Positions 22,955 through 34,034 of a stretch of DNA of 64,000 nt are shown here, piece by piece. A program made the position numbers and the translations under genes. The notes beneath the pieces are model-generated. The model made no database searches. It was not told the origin of the DNA and worked only from the letters and a program-made list of their open reading frames with translations. Origin of the DNA: Malaya genurostris (taxonomy: Eukaryota > Arthropoda > Insecta > Diptera > Culicidae); contig NC_080572.1 of assembly GCF_030247185.1 (NCBI RefSeq), forward strand, positions 41,570,896 to 41,634,895, read 5' to 3'. The stretch's first letter is position 1. The number at the start of each line of letters is the position of its first letter.

Positions 22955-24386
22955 TCGGTCCTGGTTCAGATTTCGGCTATGAAACTCAGGTTCAGACTCC
23001 AGTCCCAGGATTTGGGTATAGAATCTAGGTTCGTTTCTCAGAACGCAGGTTCAGATTCTAGATGCAGAATTCAGGTTCATAATCCACGTCTTAAATTCAT
23101 AACCAGAATCCTAGTACTGGTCGAAAACCTAGAATCTAGACGAAAATCTAGAGTTCTAGTATTAAGGTCCAGAACCCAGGTCCCGAATGCTGTTCCAGAT
23201 TCCTGGTTAAAAATCCAAGTCCAGAAATCAGATGCAGAATTCAGGTTCTGAATTAAAGTTCATAAGTCTAGTCCAGAACTCCGGATTCTAAAACCAGAAT
23301 TCAAGTTCAAAATCCAGTTCCTAATTCATAATCCAGGTCCAAAATTTATTACCAAAATCCAATTCCAGAACAGATTTAGAGTTCATGTGTAGAGTTCAGA
23401 TACAGAATCCAGTTGTAGAATTGTGGTCTAGAATCCAGGTAACGAAACCAGATTTATTTTTAAGATTTAGAATTCAAGCCCAGAATCCATAATTCTGGTC
23501 CGAAATTCATTTCCAGAATTCAGGTCCAGAATCAAGATTCAGAATACAGGATCAGAGTTCTACTCCGAAGTTAAGTTAAGAATATAGGCCCAGAAGGCAG
23601 GTCCAAAGTGTACGTGTAGAATTCAAACCCGAAATCCAATTCTAGAATTGAGGTTCAAAATACATTTAGAGGAATCCAAGTACTGGTGCAGAATCTAAAA
23701 TACGTGTCCAAAATTCAGCCAGTTCTATAATACCTTTCCAAAACCCAGGTCTCCATTACAGGTCCCGAAATCAGATGCAAAACCCAGGTCCTGAATTGAA
23801 CCCAGGTCCAGAATTCATTCCCAGTCGCTAGAACCAGAATCCAAATCTAAAATTCAGTTCCTAACCCAGAATCCATTTACAGAATCCTACTACAGAATAC
23901 AGAACTAAAGTTCATGTCCAGAATTCAGATACAGAATACAGTCCTAGAATTCTGGTCCAGAATTCAGACTCCCAATTCAGGTCCATAATTGAAGTCCAGA
24001 AATCAGATGCAGAATCCAGGTCCTGCATAAAAACTCAGAACTAAGGTCCAAAATTCATTCCCAGAACCAGAATACAAATTTATAATTCAAATACAGTATT
24101 CTGTAATTCTAGTGCGGAATCTAAAATTTAGGTCCAAAACTCATTTCCAGAATCAAGATTCAGAATTTAGGTCCAGAATTCTGTTTCGAAATTCAGTTCA
24201 AATCCAAAATCCAAAATCATTCTCAGAATTCCGCTTTCAAAATTCAGACCGACAATTCAATTCTAGAATTCATTTCCAGGATCCAGGCTCAGCTCCTGAA
24301 TTCAGATCTAGAATTCATATCCAGAGTCCAGGCCCTAAATCCAAATTCAGAATTCGTGTCCAAAATCCAGTTCCAGAATTCAGGTT
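22955..24386. repeat. 13-bp minisatellite, about 110 diverged units
   Basis: About 1.4 kb of tandem units with consensus near AGGTCCAGAATTC. Unit length is 13 bp: for example, successive units around 23930-24010 read AGTCCTAGAATTC, TGGTCCAGAATTC, AGACTCCCAATTC and AGGTCCATAATTG. Many units contain a GAATTC site. A higher-order pattern exists, with a block beginning 'GAAATCAGATGCA' followed by 'CAGGTCCTG' recurring near 23224, 23766 and 24000. Long open frames inside only read the repeat (Arg-, Phe- and Gln-rich) and are not genes. Confidence 0.9.
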
Positions 24387-24694
24387 GAGCCGTAAAAAAA
24401 ATCCTATTTATTATTACTTCGGAATTTTAATGTTGATTGTAAAACAGGTTTTGAAACTCCCTAAGCTCTAAGATGCCGAGAATATATCTTAACTGTACTT
24501 AAGACTAGGATAATTTCATGAATCGTAACGCTGTTTTTTTTTTGGTTCACATTGTCGTATGCTGACAATCGAAACTCGGAGGGATCTTGTCTTCAGTTTT
24601 AGGCGGTAGTGGCTAATAGGATGAATCTTACATAGGGATTGTCCAGATGACGTGGGTACTTGTCGATGGTGTTCGTATTCTTTTGTTCCTGTAG
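24387..24694. other. No supported gene
   Basis: Flank of the retroposon insertion; nothing recognised. Confidence 0.3.
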
Positions 24695-24705
24695 GAACTG
24701 CCCAC

Positions 24706-25872
24706 TTTTTTTATTTAAAAGATATTTTTATTCAGGCCTATTTGCGTACAAGCTTTACGTGGCCGATTGAGCCCATTTTTTAAATAAATTGTTTTTTGAG
24801 TAGGATCTCGTTGTCACCCTTTTTCTAGGGGGAGAGAAGCTTCCATTTCCCTCCTGCGAGCATTGAGGGGCACTTCATTCGTGGTTCGTCTCGTCATCCA
24901 TTGCCGCATCGGTGGTATTGTTGTTGATTTCGTTGCTAGTTGCTAGAGATGCGCTTTGTTGTACATTGTTTGCTGTTGCTGGTTGGTTGGATGGTAAGTT
25001 GTTAACTGCAGCTGGTGTACTTTGTTCTATAGGGGATACGTTGGATGGTTTCGTTGAAGAGGATGCTTCACTGGTGTTGGTGACTGTCATAGGTGTACTG
25101 GGGTTGCTTAGGGTTGGTGTGAAGGAAGCACCGTTGTCCTATGATGTGGTTGTCTCCTTGTTTAGTTTATCACATGGCTTACCGTAGTGAACAGCTTTTT
25201 GGCAATATTGACATGTGGCCATCTGATTGTCATAGGTAACAAGTGATTTGCACGAAATACTTGTATCTTGACCGAAAATCACATAAAAAGGTATAGGCCT
25301 CTTCAAGTGTATGCGTGATAAACGTACGCCATTTAGAATACCGAGGAAAAAATTCTTCCACTTTTCTTTTTCGATAGAGAGAATCTCTCCGTATTGGAAC
25401 ATAGTTTTGCGAATATATGAATCGGTGACGGTTGAGAGAAGATCATGCACACGCACTTCTATAGCACTATCTTCCATATATACTGGAATGTTGTACTTAA
25501 TGTTCTCGTGCTCCACATAGTGCACATTGTTATTGTCTTTTGTGAATTGAATTGCATCCAACTCTTTATAAAACTTGATGTGAAGAACATTATTCGTCTT
25601 ATTGCATTGAAAAAAATGCACACGTTTAATGTCAAGATGCATTTGTTCCTTAAGCAAACCTTGAAGTTCTCGTATCGAAGGTCGAATTTTGCACTGCCTG
25701 AAGTAAACAACAATTGTATTCTTTCGTGTCGGCGGTAGCTTTTGTTCGTTTGGTTCACTCATTTCGAGGTCGTTCTATTGTTCACTACACAATACTGTAC
25801 TTGGTTTTTTCTGTCCCGAACGTAAGCGGTTTTGTTTTATCGACTGACTTGGATGAGATGTAAAAGCGAACT
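24706..25872 (-). mobile_element. LINE-like retroposon carrying only ORF1
   Basis: An 1167-bp insertion flanked by an 11-bp direct repeat GAACTGCCCAC (24695-24705 and 25873-25883). Read on the minus strand it has about 110 bp of 5' leader, one gag-like ORF, about 170 bp of 3' region and a terminal TAAATAAAAAAA tail abutting the duplication. The 3' end contains a 'GGCCTGAATAAAA' stretch. Target duplication, A-tail and a complete-looking 5' leader show insertion by target-primed reverse transcription. ORF2 (endonuclease and reverse transcriptase) is absent, so mobilisation must have relied on another element. Confidence 0.8.
24875..25762 (-). pseudogene. LINE ORF1 (gag-like) with one internal stop
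   Basis: ORF1 proteins bind RNA in the retrotransposition particle. From ATG at 25762 the frame runs 207 codons to a TAG at 25141-25139, then stays open for 87 more codons to 24875. The first part contains a hydrophobic/basic region of RRM-like composition (TIVVYFRQCKIRPSIRELQG, VHFFQCNKTNNVLHIKF) and one CCHC zinc knuckle CQYCQKAVHYGKPC (about residues 187-200). The part after the stop is Ser/Thr/Asn/Pro-rich and probably disordered. A single nonsense codon is the only visible lesion. The leader context AACGACCTCGAAATG supports this start. Confidence 0.75.
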
Positions 25873-25883
25873 GAACTGCCCAC

Positions 25884-26991
25884 ATAGCTGCAATATGATC
25901 TAAAAATGGTTTTCAAAATGGTGTTGTGGCGTTTACAGTTTCAATGCGGGATTTATGACACTCAAAAGAACTACAGGTATTTACTAAAATTGAAAATATT
26001 ACTTCAGATAACCTTACAGGAAAACGAAATAATGTGTGTTCGTCTTCGTGGTGTTTGTTAAAAAATTGGAGGGGGTTTGAGTTTGAGTTTTCAGTTTGTC
26101 TCGGGTGCCAGAAATGATCACTATGACTCTGGGGTTGCAGCCCGCTTTTCTGAACTAATCAAATCAATCTGAATGCATGTGTGTCAAAAATCATCCCGAA
26201 ATCTAGTCTGAAATTATCTAAATTAGAATAAATATATATTTTACAATGAGACTGTTTGAATGAGAAGAGAGAGACATTACCCCGTCACTAGGTGGATTAG
26301 TAAAAAATTTTTTGTTGGTTATCATGATTCTTCACGCTGTGTTTCGGGTTCGCATTCGTGAAAGGTTTCACAGACGATGTTTTTGCCACAATGGTATTTT
26401 TATCGGAGATACCAAACTAATAAAAAGCTTGTGATTTATGAAGTTACATCGCAGAACAAAACTATGAAATTCAACTACATTCATAAGGAAGATCAAATTT
26501 AGCGTGAAACGTTAGGCAATGCATGGAAAAGGCATACTTTTTCGGTTGAGATTAGCTGTTCAAACATAGTTATATAGTTGAGAACAAACGAATAAGTGAA
26601 TAAAACTGTTCGACTGCAGCAGAGTGAAAAAATATATAAAATATGACGAATAGGACAAGAAACGAAGGCAGCCAACGATTCCACTATCTAGTTACGGAAA
26701 CGAAATCTCAATTCGGGGTAACCACAAACGAGAGTTTATTCAATATCCGGACTTGTCTTTCGTTTCTTCACACATTCATTTCAGCTCTCACTGGAAATCA
26801 AACACTGTATGTATTGGCAAACATTGTATTCTGTTTCTGTTTAAAAAAAATAATTATGGCGAACATATAGTGATGGAAAAGACAATCTTCCTCGCAACCA
26901 ACCAGGTTTATTTCCAAACCCTACTTTCTGTCCCTGGCGAAAGGCAAATGATTTCGAAGCTGAAAACTTTAAAGGCAGTCTCAAAGTAAAT
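25884..26991. other. No supported gene; end fragment of a CCGGAA-type repeat
   Basis: At about 26270-26310 the sequence 'GTCACTAGGTGGATTAG' followed by AT-rich sequence is the reverse complement of the 'AATCCACCTAGTG' boundary of the CCGGAA-type repeats. I see no gene in the rest. Confidence 0.4.
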
Positions 26992-29477
26992 GTCTATTCG
27001 CACTATTCCGGGACGGGACCATCCGGGTTTTTCCCCGTGCCGACGCACAGTGGTTCGAATCAATAAAAACGTGGACATAAATCAGTAGCTGCCAAACCGT
27101 TCTTTTAATGCATATAGTTGCTTCTAGGAAATTATTTTCAAATATATACCGCGTAATTTGATTATATCCCTAATTATTCATGGTCTACTTTGACAAAAAA
27201 TATAACCATAACTTTTTTTTCTGAAGAGATAGAAATTTTTTTTCTTCGACAAACTTTTAGAACTATTAAAAATAATTTACTTTGTCAAATATACCAAAAG
27301 TGTAGGTCACACCGTTTCGGATATACAAAGCTTTTTTGTGGCAACCCCCTTAAAATCAATTTTTTATTCATAACTTGTTCCAAGTTATTTTTTTATGCGA
27401 AGTATGCATGAGAAAGTAAGTTTGGAATAATTGAAGAAAATAAAAAAATCCCATATTTTTGTTGAAGGTAGTGCATAGGTGTGTTGTTTCCTGGCAAAGT
27501 TGTACAACATTTTACCTTTTTTACCTATGATAAAATCTTACACCGAAGCGAAATATGCAACTTTATGCAGCTGATTTTTACAAAAGATATGCCCAATACT
27601 ATACAAAAAATTCTAAGTGGAACTCGATGGAACTTGTTTTTTAGGCCATTCCAAAGTTAGTTTTAGTTATTGAATTATGACAACCCCCTTAAAACTAGTT
27701 TTCTAATCATAACTTGTTTCAAGTTATTTTTTTACATATTTTGTTTGGAATGATTGTAGAAAATATAAAATCCCCTAATTTTGTAGAAGGTAATGCATAG
27801 GTTTATTCTTTTCTGAAAAAGTTATACATCATTTTACTTATTTTTACCTAGGAAACCTTGTACCGAAGCGAAATATGCAACTTAATGCAGCAAACTTTTA
27901 CAATACCTTTAGGAAATTATATTCCTAATCCAATTTATTTTATAATAAGAATGTCCTGAGTACTATTCGTGTGACTCATTTTCACTATGGCCGTGCTGAA
28001 ACCATGCATGATTAAGAAACGGAGGGTGTCACGCGTCTGCTACTCACTTTTGCAGTGAGCGTAGAGATGGGCAATTCGTTCCTGAGCTATTCCAGTGAAT
28101 CGAATCTTTAAAAAGAGCTGATAGCTCACAGCTCTTTTTAAAAGAACCGCTGTTCACCAGTTCACCGCACTGGTAAGCAGGGATGCCAGGTTCACAGATT
28201 AATCTGTGTTCCACAGATTTTCAACCTTTTGCACAGATTTAAAAATGGCACAGATTTACACAGATTCTGAAATCGATCACAGATTTTTGAAATTGATCAC
28301 AGTTTAGCACCAAAAATTACAGAGCGTTAGGAAATAGTGAGACCTTTTTTTGCTTACCAAAATGATTCCGATTAGTTATTATGGAAACGGGGAAACGTGC
28401 ACAGATTTTGCACAGACAGGTTTTTGGCTTGATCACAGATTTTTTTAAAAAATGACCTCGCATTCCTGCTGGTAAGGTGGAAACAAGCTACAAGCTGAAC
28501 GGATTTTCGGCTCTTAAAGAGCGAGTTATAAATGAGAAGAAATGAGAAGAAATGAGTACATGAGGTTTTGTTCGTTTTTCCAAATGTGTATTTATCCTTC
28601 TTTTACAGATTGAATGAGCCTCTTACCTCTCACTCAGTACGCTGAGGTACATTCAGGGATGCCACTTTTGCAGATATTCTTAAATATGACGTAATAATAA
28701 TTCGCAAACAAGTTAAGTCGAATAGCATTGCTGATACATTGAATCGATTCCCATCAGTGAGCTGATCCGTTTGGAGCTGCTCACCAGTATGAGCTAGTAT
28801 TTTTGCAATACTTTTTCATATTTTAATTGGAAAACATTTTTTCATTTTTTTAATGTGTGTTGAACTATTGATAATTTGTCGGATTTTCAATATTTAAAAC
28901 CCACTTTGAAAAGGTCTAAAAAATTGCATCGAGTTCCACTTAGATTTTTTATAATATTGTTAATTGTCAAAAAGTAAACAAAATAAAAATCCCAACAATT
29001 TGCTTAAGTTGCGCGTGCAAGCATAAGCATGTTTATGCGTGTTTACGCGCACTTTGTAGTAGATACTTAGGTAATAGAGGTAGATTCTACGTAGATAAAT
29101 CCAAAAAGAATTGTTGTTAAAATAAAGTGAATAAATCTCAAAAAATAATTTTTTACACTATTTATATCTTCAGCAAAAATACTTCAAATGTTTTTTTTCT
29201 TCAAAAAGAGATAGAAAAAAAAATTTGTTTTTGAGAAACATTTGGTGCTACCTACTTAACAAAAGAAGCGTAATATAATCTAGTAAAACTTCTTCGAAGA
29301 CACGTTAGTTCTTAAAAATCAGTGATAGTCAGTATAGACTTTTGACCGTTTTTCTAGTTTTGGACCACTGTGCGACAGATCCAGCATTCCAATACATGCA
29401 CACACCGGCAGCTCAGTTATCGCCGATTAGAAAAAAAACGTCCCGGATAGTCCCGTACCGGAATAGTGCGAATAGAC
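26992..29477. mobile_element. Foldback-type element, copy A
   Basis: The ends are inverted copies beginning GTCTATTCGCACTATTCCGG. The left arm (about 27000-28020) matches the left arm of copy B (42374-43530), sharing landmarks such as ATCAATAAAAACGTGGACAT, GGCAACCCCCTTAAAA and CCGAAGCGAAATATGCAACT. The right interior (about 28850-29400) matches, in reverse, the middle of copy B. A hAT-type MITE is inserted at 28178-28468. No transposase is visible. Only short open frames are present, so this copy is non-autonomous. Confidence 0.7.
28178..28468. mobile_element. hAT-type MITE with 8-bp target duplication
   Basis: A 291-bp element with ends CAGGGATGCCAGGT and (reversed) CAGGAATGCGAGGT, flanked by a perfect 8-bp direct repeat CTGGTAAG (28170-28177 and 28469-28476). 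The interior contains many ACAGATT motifs (for example TTCCACAGATTTTC, GATCACAGATTTT). CAG-starting short inverted repeats with 8-bp duplications are the hallmark of hAT elements. No coding sequence. Confidence 0.85.
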
Positions 29478-29546
29478 TTTAAATTGGAAAGCAAAGCAAG
29501 ACGAGTTTAAAAAACTCATTTAAGGTTGTTTTACAGTAGGGAAGAC

Positions 29547-30680
29547 CGGGGCTGGTTATCTATTATACGAAGTGGCGACATCAACAGTGATTTTGGTGGA
29601 GTATTAGGTCACCCATGTGCCGACGCAATTGCAGGTATTTTTGTGGTGTCGTTTGTGCAGACACATTTGTTATTTTATCGGCGTTAATAAGTAAATTTCT
29701 GTTTTTGTGAAGTAATACGTGTAACGCGGATCAATTTACATTCGATTTCCAAAACCGTGATACCATTGGAAAGGGTTTGAAAAATTTTGCAAAATGGCAC
29801 ATCGGTTTTTGATGTGGAACACATATTTTTTTCTATATAGGGGTGCAAATCAGAAACTCAAGGAATAATGCACGTAGAAATATGGTCAGGTTTTATATAC
29901 TTACAGCTCAGTCTATTTTGTATCAATTATTAATATTATTTCATCATTTTATTGGAAATATTTCTAAGTTTCGATTTGAATGTATCAAGCCACGTATTTT
30001 CAATTATAAATGATTGGAATTTTGATTAGTAACGAACAGTATCCTATTTTGTCTGCTAAAAATCTCCGACAAACCGGATTTCCCTGCCATAGACGACGGT
30101 TTTGAAGGAGTAAGCGATATATCAAAGACAAAGCATCGCTCTGATTGGTCAAACGATGCATATGCAAAGCTGTTGGAGGCACGCGAATCTATAAATATAG
30201 AAGTGAAATTATTGCTAACGTTTCAGTTCTACGCGTAGCATGCTACCTACCTCTAGTTGTTGCTAGACAGCAAGACAAAAAGCTATAAAACGGTTTGAAG
30301 CTTCAATTGGTATACTCTGATCTTGTGCCATGCAAGCTCGGATGAAATTTCATGTTATGTCGTTTCGCCTGAGAAATTGACAACTACCCAGGGTAAATTT
30401 TGAGCGCTTAAGATTAATTTTTAATTTATATAAGATGAACTAGATTGATAATGAGAAAAAGTTTATCACTTCAACCGAAACGAACGCTAGAACGCTAGAG
30501 AAATTTAACGCTATAAAAATAACTTCTTTCATACAAAACTTGAACACAAGCATGGCGAAGAGGAGCCATGTTCGAAAGGTCATGTCATGTTCATGACAGA
30601 GCAAACCGTTTATCAATAAGTCTAATCAGAAAGAGTACAGAAATTCCGAAAGCAAAACTCAGCCAACCAGCCCCGGTATC
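29547..30680. mobile_element. Element with ACCGGGGCTGGTT terminal repeats
   Basis: The left end reads ACCGGGGCTGGTT and the right end, reversed, TACCGGGGCTGGTT, giving a short GC-rich inverted repeat about 1.1 kb apart. Positions 29800-30570 are the reverse-complement partner of 2219-2975. A cluster of promoter-like words on the minus strand (CCAATCAGAGCG near 30146, ATGCATCG, and a TATA-like box near 30190) lies in the shared part. No transposase is visible and the target duplication is unresolved. Confidence 0.5.
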
Positions 30681-31656
30681 CTGAGGAGGCTCAATACGAA
30701 AAAATGTAACATTTCTGACGATTAATAATGTAATGCTCTGGCGATTAATGTAACAATGGCATTTAGAAATTGATAATTTTGGACATTCTCGATGTTAACA
30801 TTTTTGAATACATGACCGAAGCGATGTTCAGTTGTCTTGTGAATAAATAGCAATTCAAATCATACAATCTCAAAAAACTATTTCACTGATGAACGAATGT
30901 GAACAACATTCCGAAATACGTATTTGTGACGCCTAATATACACATTTAAAATGTTGTTAGATACATAGTGAATGTGTGTTGCGACTTGATATATAGCAAA
31001 ATTCAATGACGATAAAAATATTATTCTCGTAAAGTTATTCTAGCAAACTTGCAAGAGCAAGTAATAATATGAATATTATATTGATTAAAATATTACTAAT
31101 TCAGCATCAGAGCATAGCATTGGTAATTATCAAATCTGTTACATTTTTCCACATTGAGACACCCTACGCTCACTGAAAGTGTCTAAAGTTATCAAATTTA
31201 AACTGCTATTGCTTTACCAATCAACAGAGACGTGATTTGATAATAGTCAAAAAAAATATTGCTCTCCAACCTACGTGTATCGAAATCATCGCAGTCACTG
31301 TTTCTTAGTTGCGATTGAGTTGAGAATTCATTCAGTAGAGATTTCTGTAATGGATGAGAATATAATAATTCATTCTTTCACGAATCTCTTCGGTGTCGAA
31401 CTGTGGTAATGGAAAGTAGTGGAAATTAAGCATCAAAATATCTTCATTTGTCTCTTCTTCCTTCTTATTATCTCAAAGGGAATATTTCTGTAGTTGAAAA
31501 TTTATTATGTTTTTTTTTTGTTTAGAGCTTTGTTTTATCGTATGTTATGCAAAACTTAAGGAAAATATTCTCCAGTAGTATAAACATGCAAGTAATTATT
31601 ACCCAAAGTTAAGTTACCCAAATTTTCACACGCTTGTATAATATCGTGAAAATTTA
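30681..31656. other. No supported gene
   Basis: AT-rich; nothing recognised. Confidence 0.4.
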
Positions 31657-32956
31657 AGGAGTGCATCGAAAATAAGCTATCCACAAACATTTGTGTTGTC
31701 CGCATGTATTTGTGATGGTTATTTATGCTCAGGTCGCAGCATGCTGTGCGTTTGGCTGTCAGCTTTCGATTCTTTACTTGTTTGTGCGGTTGAAATTCTG
31801 CGTTTTCAAAATGTCGCGTATTGAAAAGGAACTGGAAATTAAAGTTCTGGACACATGGCTAAATGAGAAGGGTATTACTATGCGAAAATTGGCGAAGCGG
31901 TTTGGAATTCATCGTGCCAGTATTAAAAACATAAATTATAAGTTTGGGGAACATTATTCTTAGGATGAGCTACCAGGAAGAGGCAGAAAACCCGGGTTTT
32001 CCAACCCGAAACTGAACCAGAAAGTGGTATCTCTAATCAAGAAGAACAAATCAATTTCAATACGTGATTTTGCCAAAACAGCAGGAACGAGTGTCGGAAT
32101 GGTCCAGCGTATCAAGAGGCGAAATCACCAGGCGACCTACAAGAAGCAGAAAATCTCGGAACAAAGTGTAAAACAGAAGAAGCAAGCAGCAACAAGGGCC
32201 CGGAAATTGTATTCGCGTCTTTTGCAGGGTCCGGATGCATGCGTTTTGATGGACGATGAGACATATGTAAAAGAGGACTCAAAAACCCTTCCAGGTCCAC
32301 AATACTTTACTGTCGTCGTTGGGGAGGATGTGAGCGATGCGGAAAGGTCGATTCAAGTGGAGAAACTCGGACGAAAGGCACTGGTATGGCAAGCAATATG
32401 TTCCTGTGGTTTGAAGTCAACCATTTTTTACACTACCGGAACTATAAATGCAGAAATTTATCGATCTGAGTGTTTCCAGAAGAGATTGCTGCCTTTATAT
32501 AAGGAGCATAGTACACCTCCACTGTTTTGGCTGGATGTGGCGTCGGTTCACTATGCCAAAACCACTCTCAATTGGCTTGCGGAAAAGGGTATACATTTCG
32601 TTGAGAAAAATATCAATCCACCAAATTGGCCTCAGCCTCGACCCATCGAACGTTACTGGGCAATCGTGAAGAGGGTCTTCAAGAAGACTGGTTAGGCAGC
32701 TGGGAACAGGAGTTCAAAAAAATTTGAGCTCAAGCGTCCAAAAAATGCGATGCAACACTTGTCCGGAACTTGATTAAGAGCGTTCGATCAAAAGTTCGAA
32801 AACTCGTGAAAGAATAACTTAAATTTAATCCGGTTTTCTTTATGCTCAAGTTTAACCTCGTACAATAAAGGATCAATTTTTATTTTGAATAAAATATCGT
32901 TTTTTATCATAATTTGAAAGAAAAATTTGTGGATAGCTTATTTTCGATACACTCCT
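31657..32956 (+). mobile_element. DD37E element (IS630-Tc1-mariner), near full length
   Basis: A 1300-bp element flanked by TA (31655-31656 and 32957-32958). The terminal inverted repeats begin AGGAGTG(C/T)ATCGAAAATA and continue AGCTATCCACAAA (about 30 bp). It contains a transposase gene with D, D and E arranged as in the DD37E family known from mosquitoes. A shorter relative lies at 48653-49522. Confidence 0.9.
31811..32817 (+). pseudogene. DD37E transposase with a nonsense codon and a late frameshift
   Basis: Cut-and-paste transposase. From ATG at 31811 the N-terminus has a helix-turn-helix (TMRKLAKRFGIHRASI). A TAG at about 31962 interrupts it before DELPGRGRKP. The frame then runs openly through SVGMVQRIKRR, CVLMDDETYV (first Asp), WQAICSCGLKS, FWLDVASVHYA (second Asp) and NPPNWPQPRPIERYW (Glu, 37 residues after the second Asp). 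A TAG at 32693-32695 and a frame change follow, and the C-terminal SVRSKVRKLVKE motif is reached in another frame. The catalytic triad is intact but the gene is broken at both ends. Confidence 0.85.
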
Positions 32957-32958
32957 TA

Positions 32959-33957
32959 CGTTCTTCTTTCGCATCGCGATTTTGTCTCCAATCGAAAACC
33001 GAAATACATTTCTTCTCGTGAATTGGACTAACTGGGAATATCCGTTTTATCACTGTAAGTTCATATCAGGAATTAATTTAATTATGGAATCAATGAATCA
33101 ATTTTAATGTACATTTTTTCCCCTCAATCAAGATCCCAACACTAATTTGATCGAATAAAATTATCATCGATACTGTATTCCTGATCGTCCAACCACTCCA
33201 CAATAAAACGATAAATCGCTTTAGCCTAATTCATTTTCCACAATCTGAAAAGTGTAACAAAGAATCATCGTCATCGCCAAATTAGTTAATACTCAACTGT
33301 CAAGCCTGATTTCACTTTGCCGTCTCGCTTTCGCCGAACATCATTGCAGATAGTATGGACCGCATAATCCAATCGAGATCTGTGTTGATTCAGCTGGTAA
33401 TCCTTGGTATAACCAACAGTCGGAAATTGTGGCGTAATATCGTTATACGATTGTTTATTCAGTACAGAATTGTTTCGTTTGAACTGATTTGATTCTGGTG
33501 AAATCGAAAACCCATTCACTTATCATCAGACCCGGATTGTGACGATGATGCACCGTTCCATAATACGAGCGTACGGACAGCAACCAAGCGTCTCTCAGTC
33601 CCGGAAACGTGCATCAATTAAAAATTAGACCTTTTCGTGCAACGGCTATGCTATTTCGTTTCTCTAATATTGAAAACGGAATTATTATTAGCATTCGCCG
33701 GAAATGAATTTGCTGTTGTGTGCAGATCAGTTTGTGCAGTCGTGAAGCAACAAGGAGGCGCGCCATATTCCATTCCCGACCGCCTTTATCATTGACGAGT
33801 GGCGCTTTTGGGTAGGACAGTGCAAAGTGAAACGACTTTTTTGGGTTGTACGCTAGTGCCCTCTACGTGTCATTCTCATCGAAAGCTCAACGTGTCGGCA
33901 ATGTATGCCATATAGACGGGAATCTTATATAAATTTATCGATAATATATAGATATTC
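32959..33957. other. Unassigned; unrecognised minus-strand ORF at 33286-33519
   Basis: The minus-strand frame at 33519-33286 encodes a hydrophilic 77-residue stretch (including SRLDYAVHTICNDVRRKRDG) with protein-like composition. It has no ATG in frame and is preceded by stops, so it would have to be an exon. The adjacent 33520-33900 is GC-richer, with a GGAGGCGCGCCATATTCC stretch. This may be part of an unknown gene; I cannot support a model. Confidence 0.3.
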
Positions 33958-34034
33958 TTGTCACTGCTGTAAATTATGAATTCGTTAGTTTGAAGTTGAT
34001 AAACTAACTAATTCATTATTTACAGCAGTGACAA
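33958..34034. repeat. 77-nt near-perfect hairpin
   Basis: The arms are 34 nt each, starting TTGTCACTGCTGTAAAT and ending with the reverse complement TTTACAGCAGTGACAA, with two mismatches and a 9-nt loop (GAAGTTGAT). The size and shape resemble a precursor microRNA, but a tiny palindromic MITE would look the same. The sequence alone does not decide. Confidence 0.7.

Noticed and set aside
22979..24471. Open frames of 90 and 119 codons on the plus strand
   Set aside because: They read the 13-bp minisatellite; the repeated Arg/Phe/Gln pattern follows from its 39-nt coding period.
25445..25758. Plus- and minus-strand open frames of about 97-99 codons within ORF1 of the retroposon
   Set aside because: Shadows of the ORF1 frame in other registers; no motif of their own.
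25139..25762. Retroviral or LTR-retrotransposon gag
   Set aside because: There is no LTR, protease or polymerase, and the A-tail plus 11-bp duplication indicate a LINE-type insertion.
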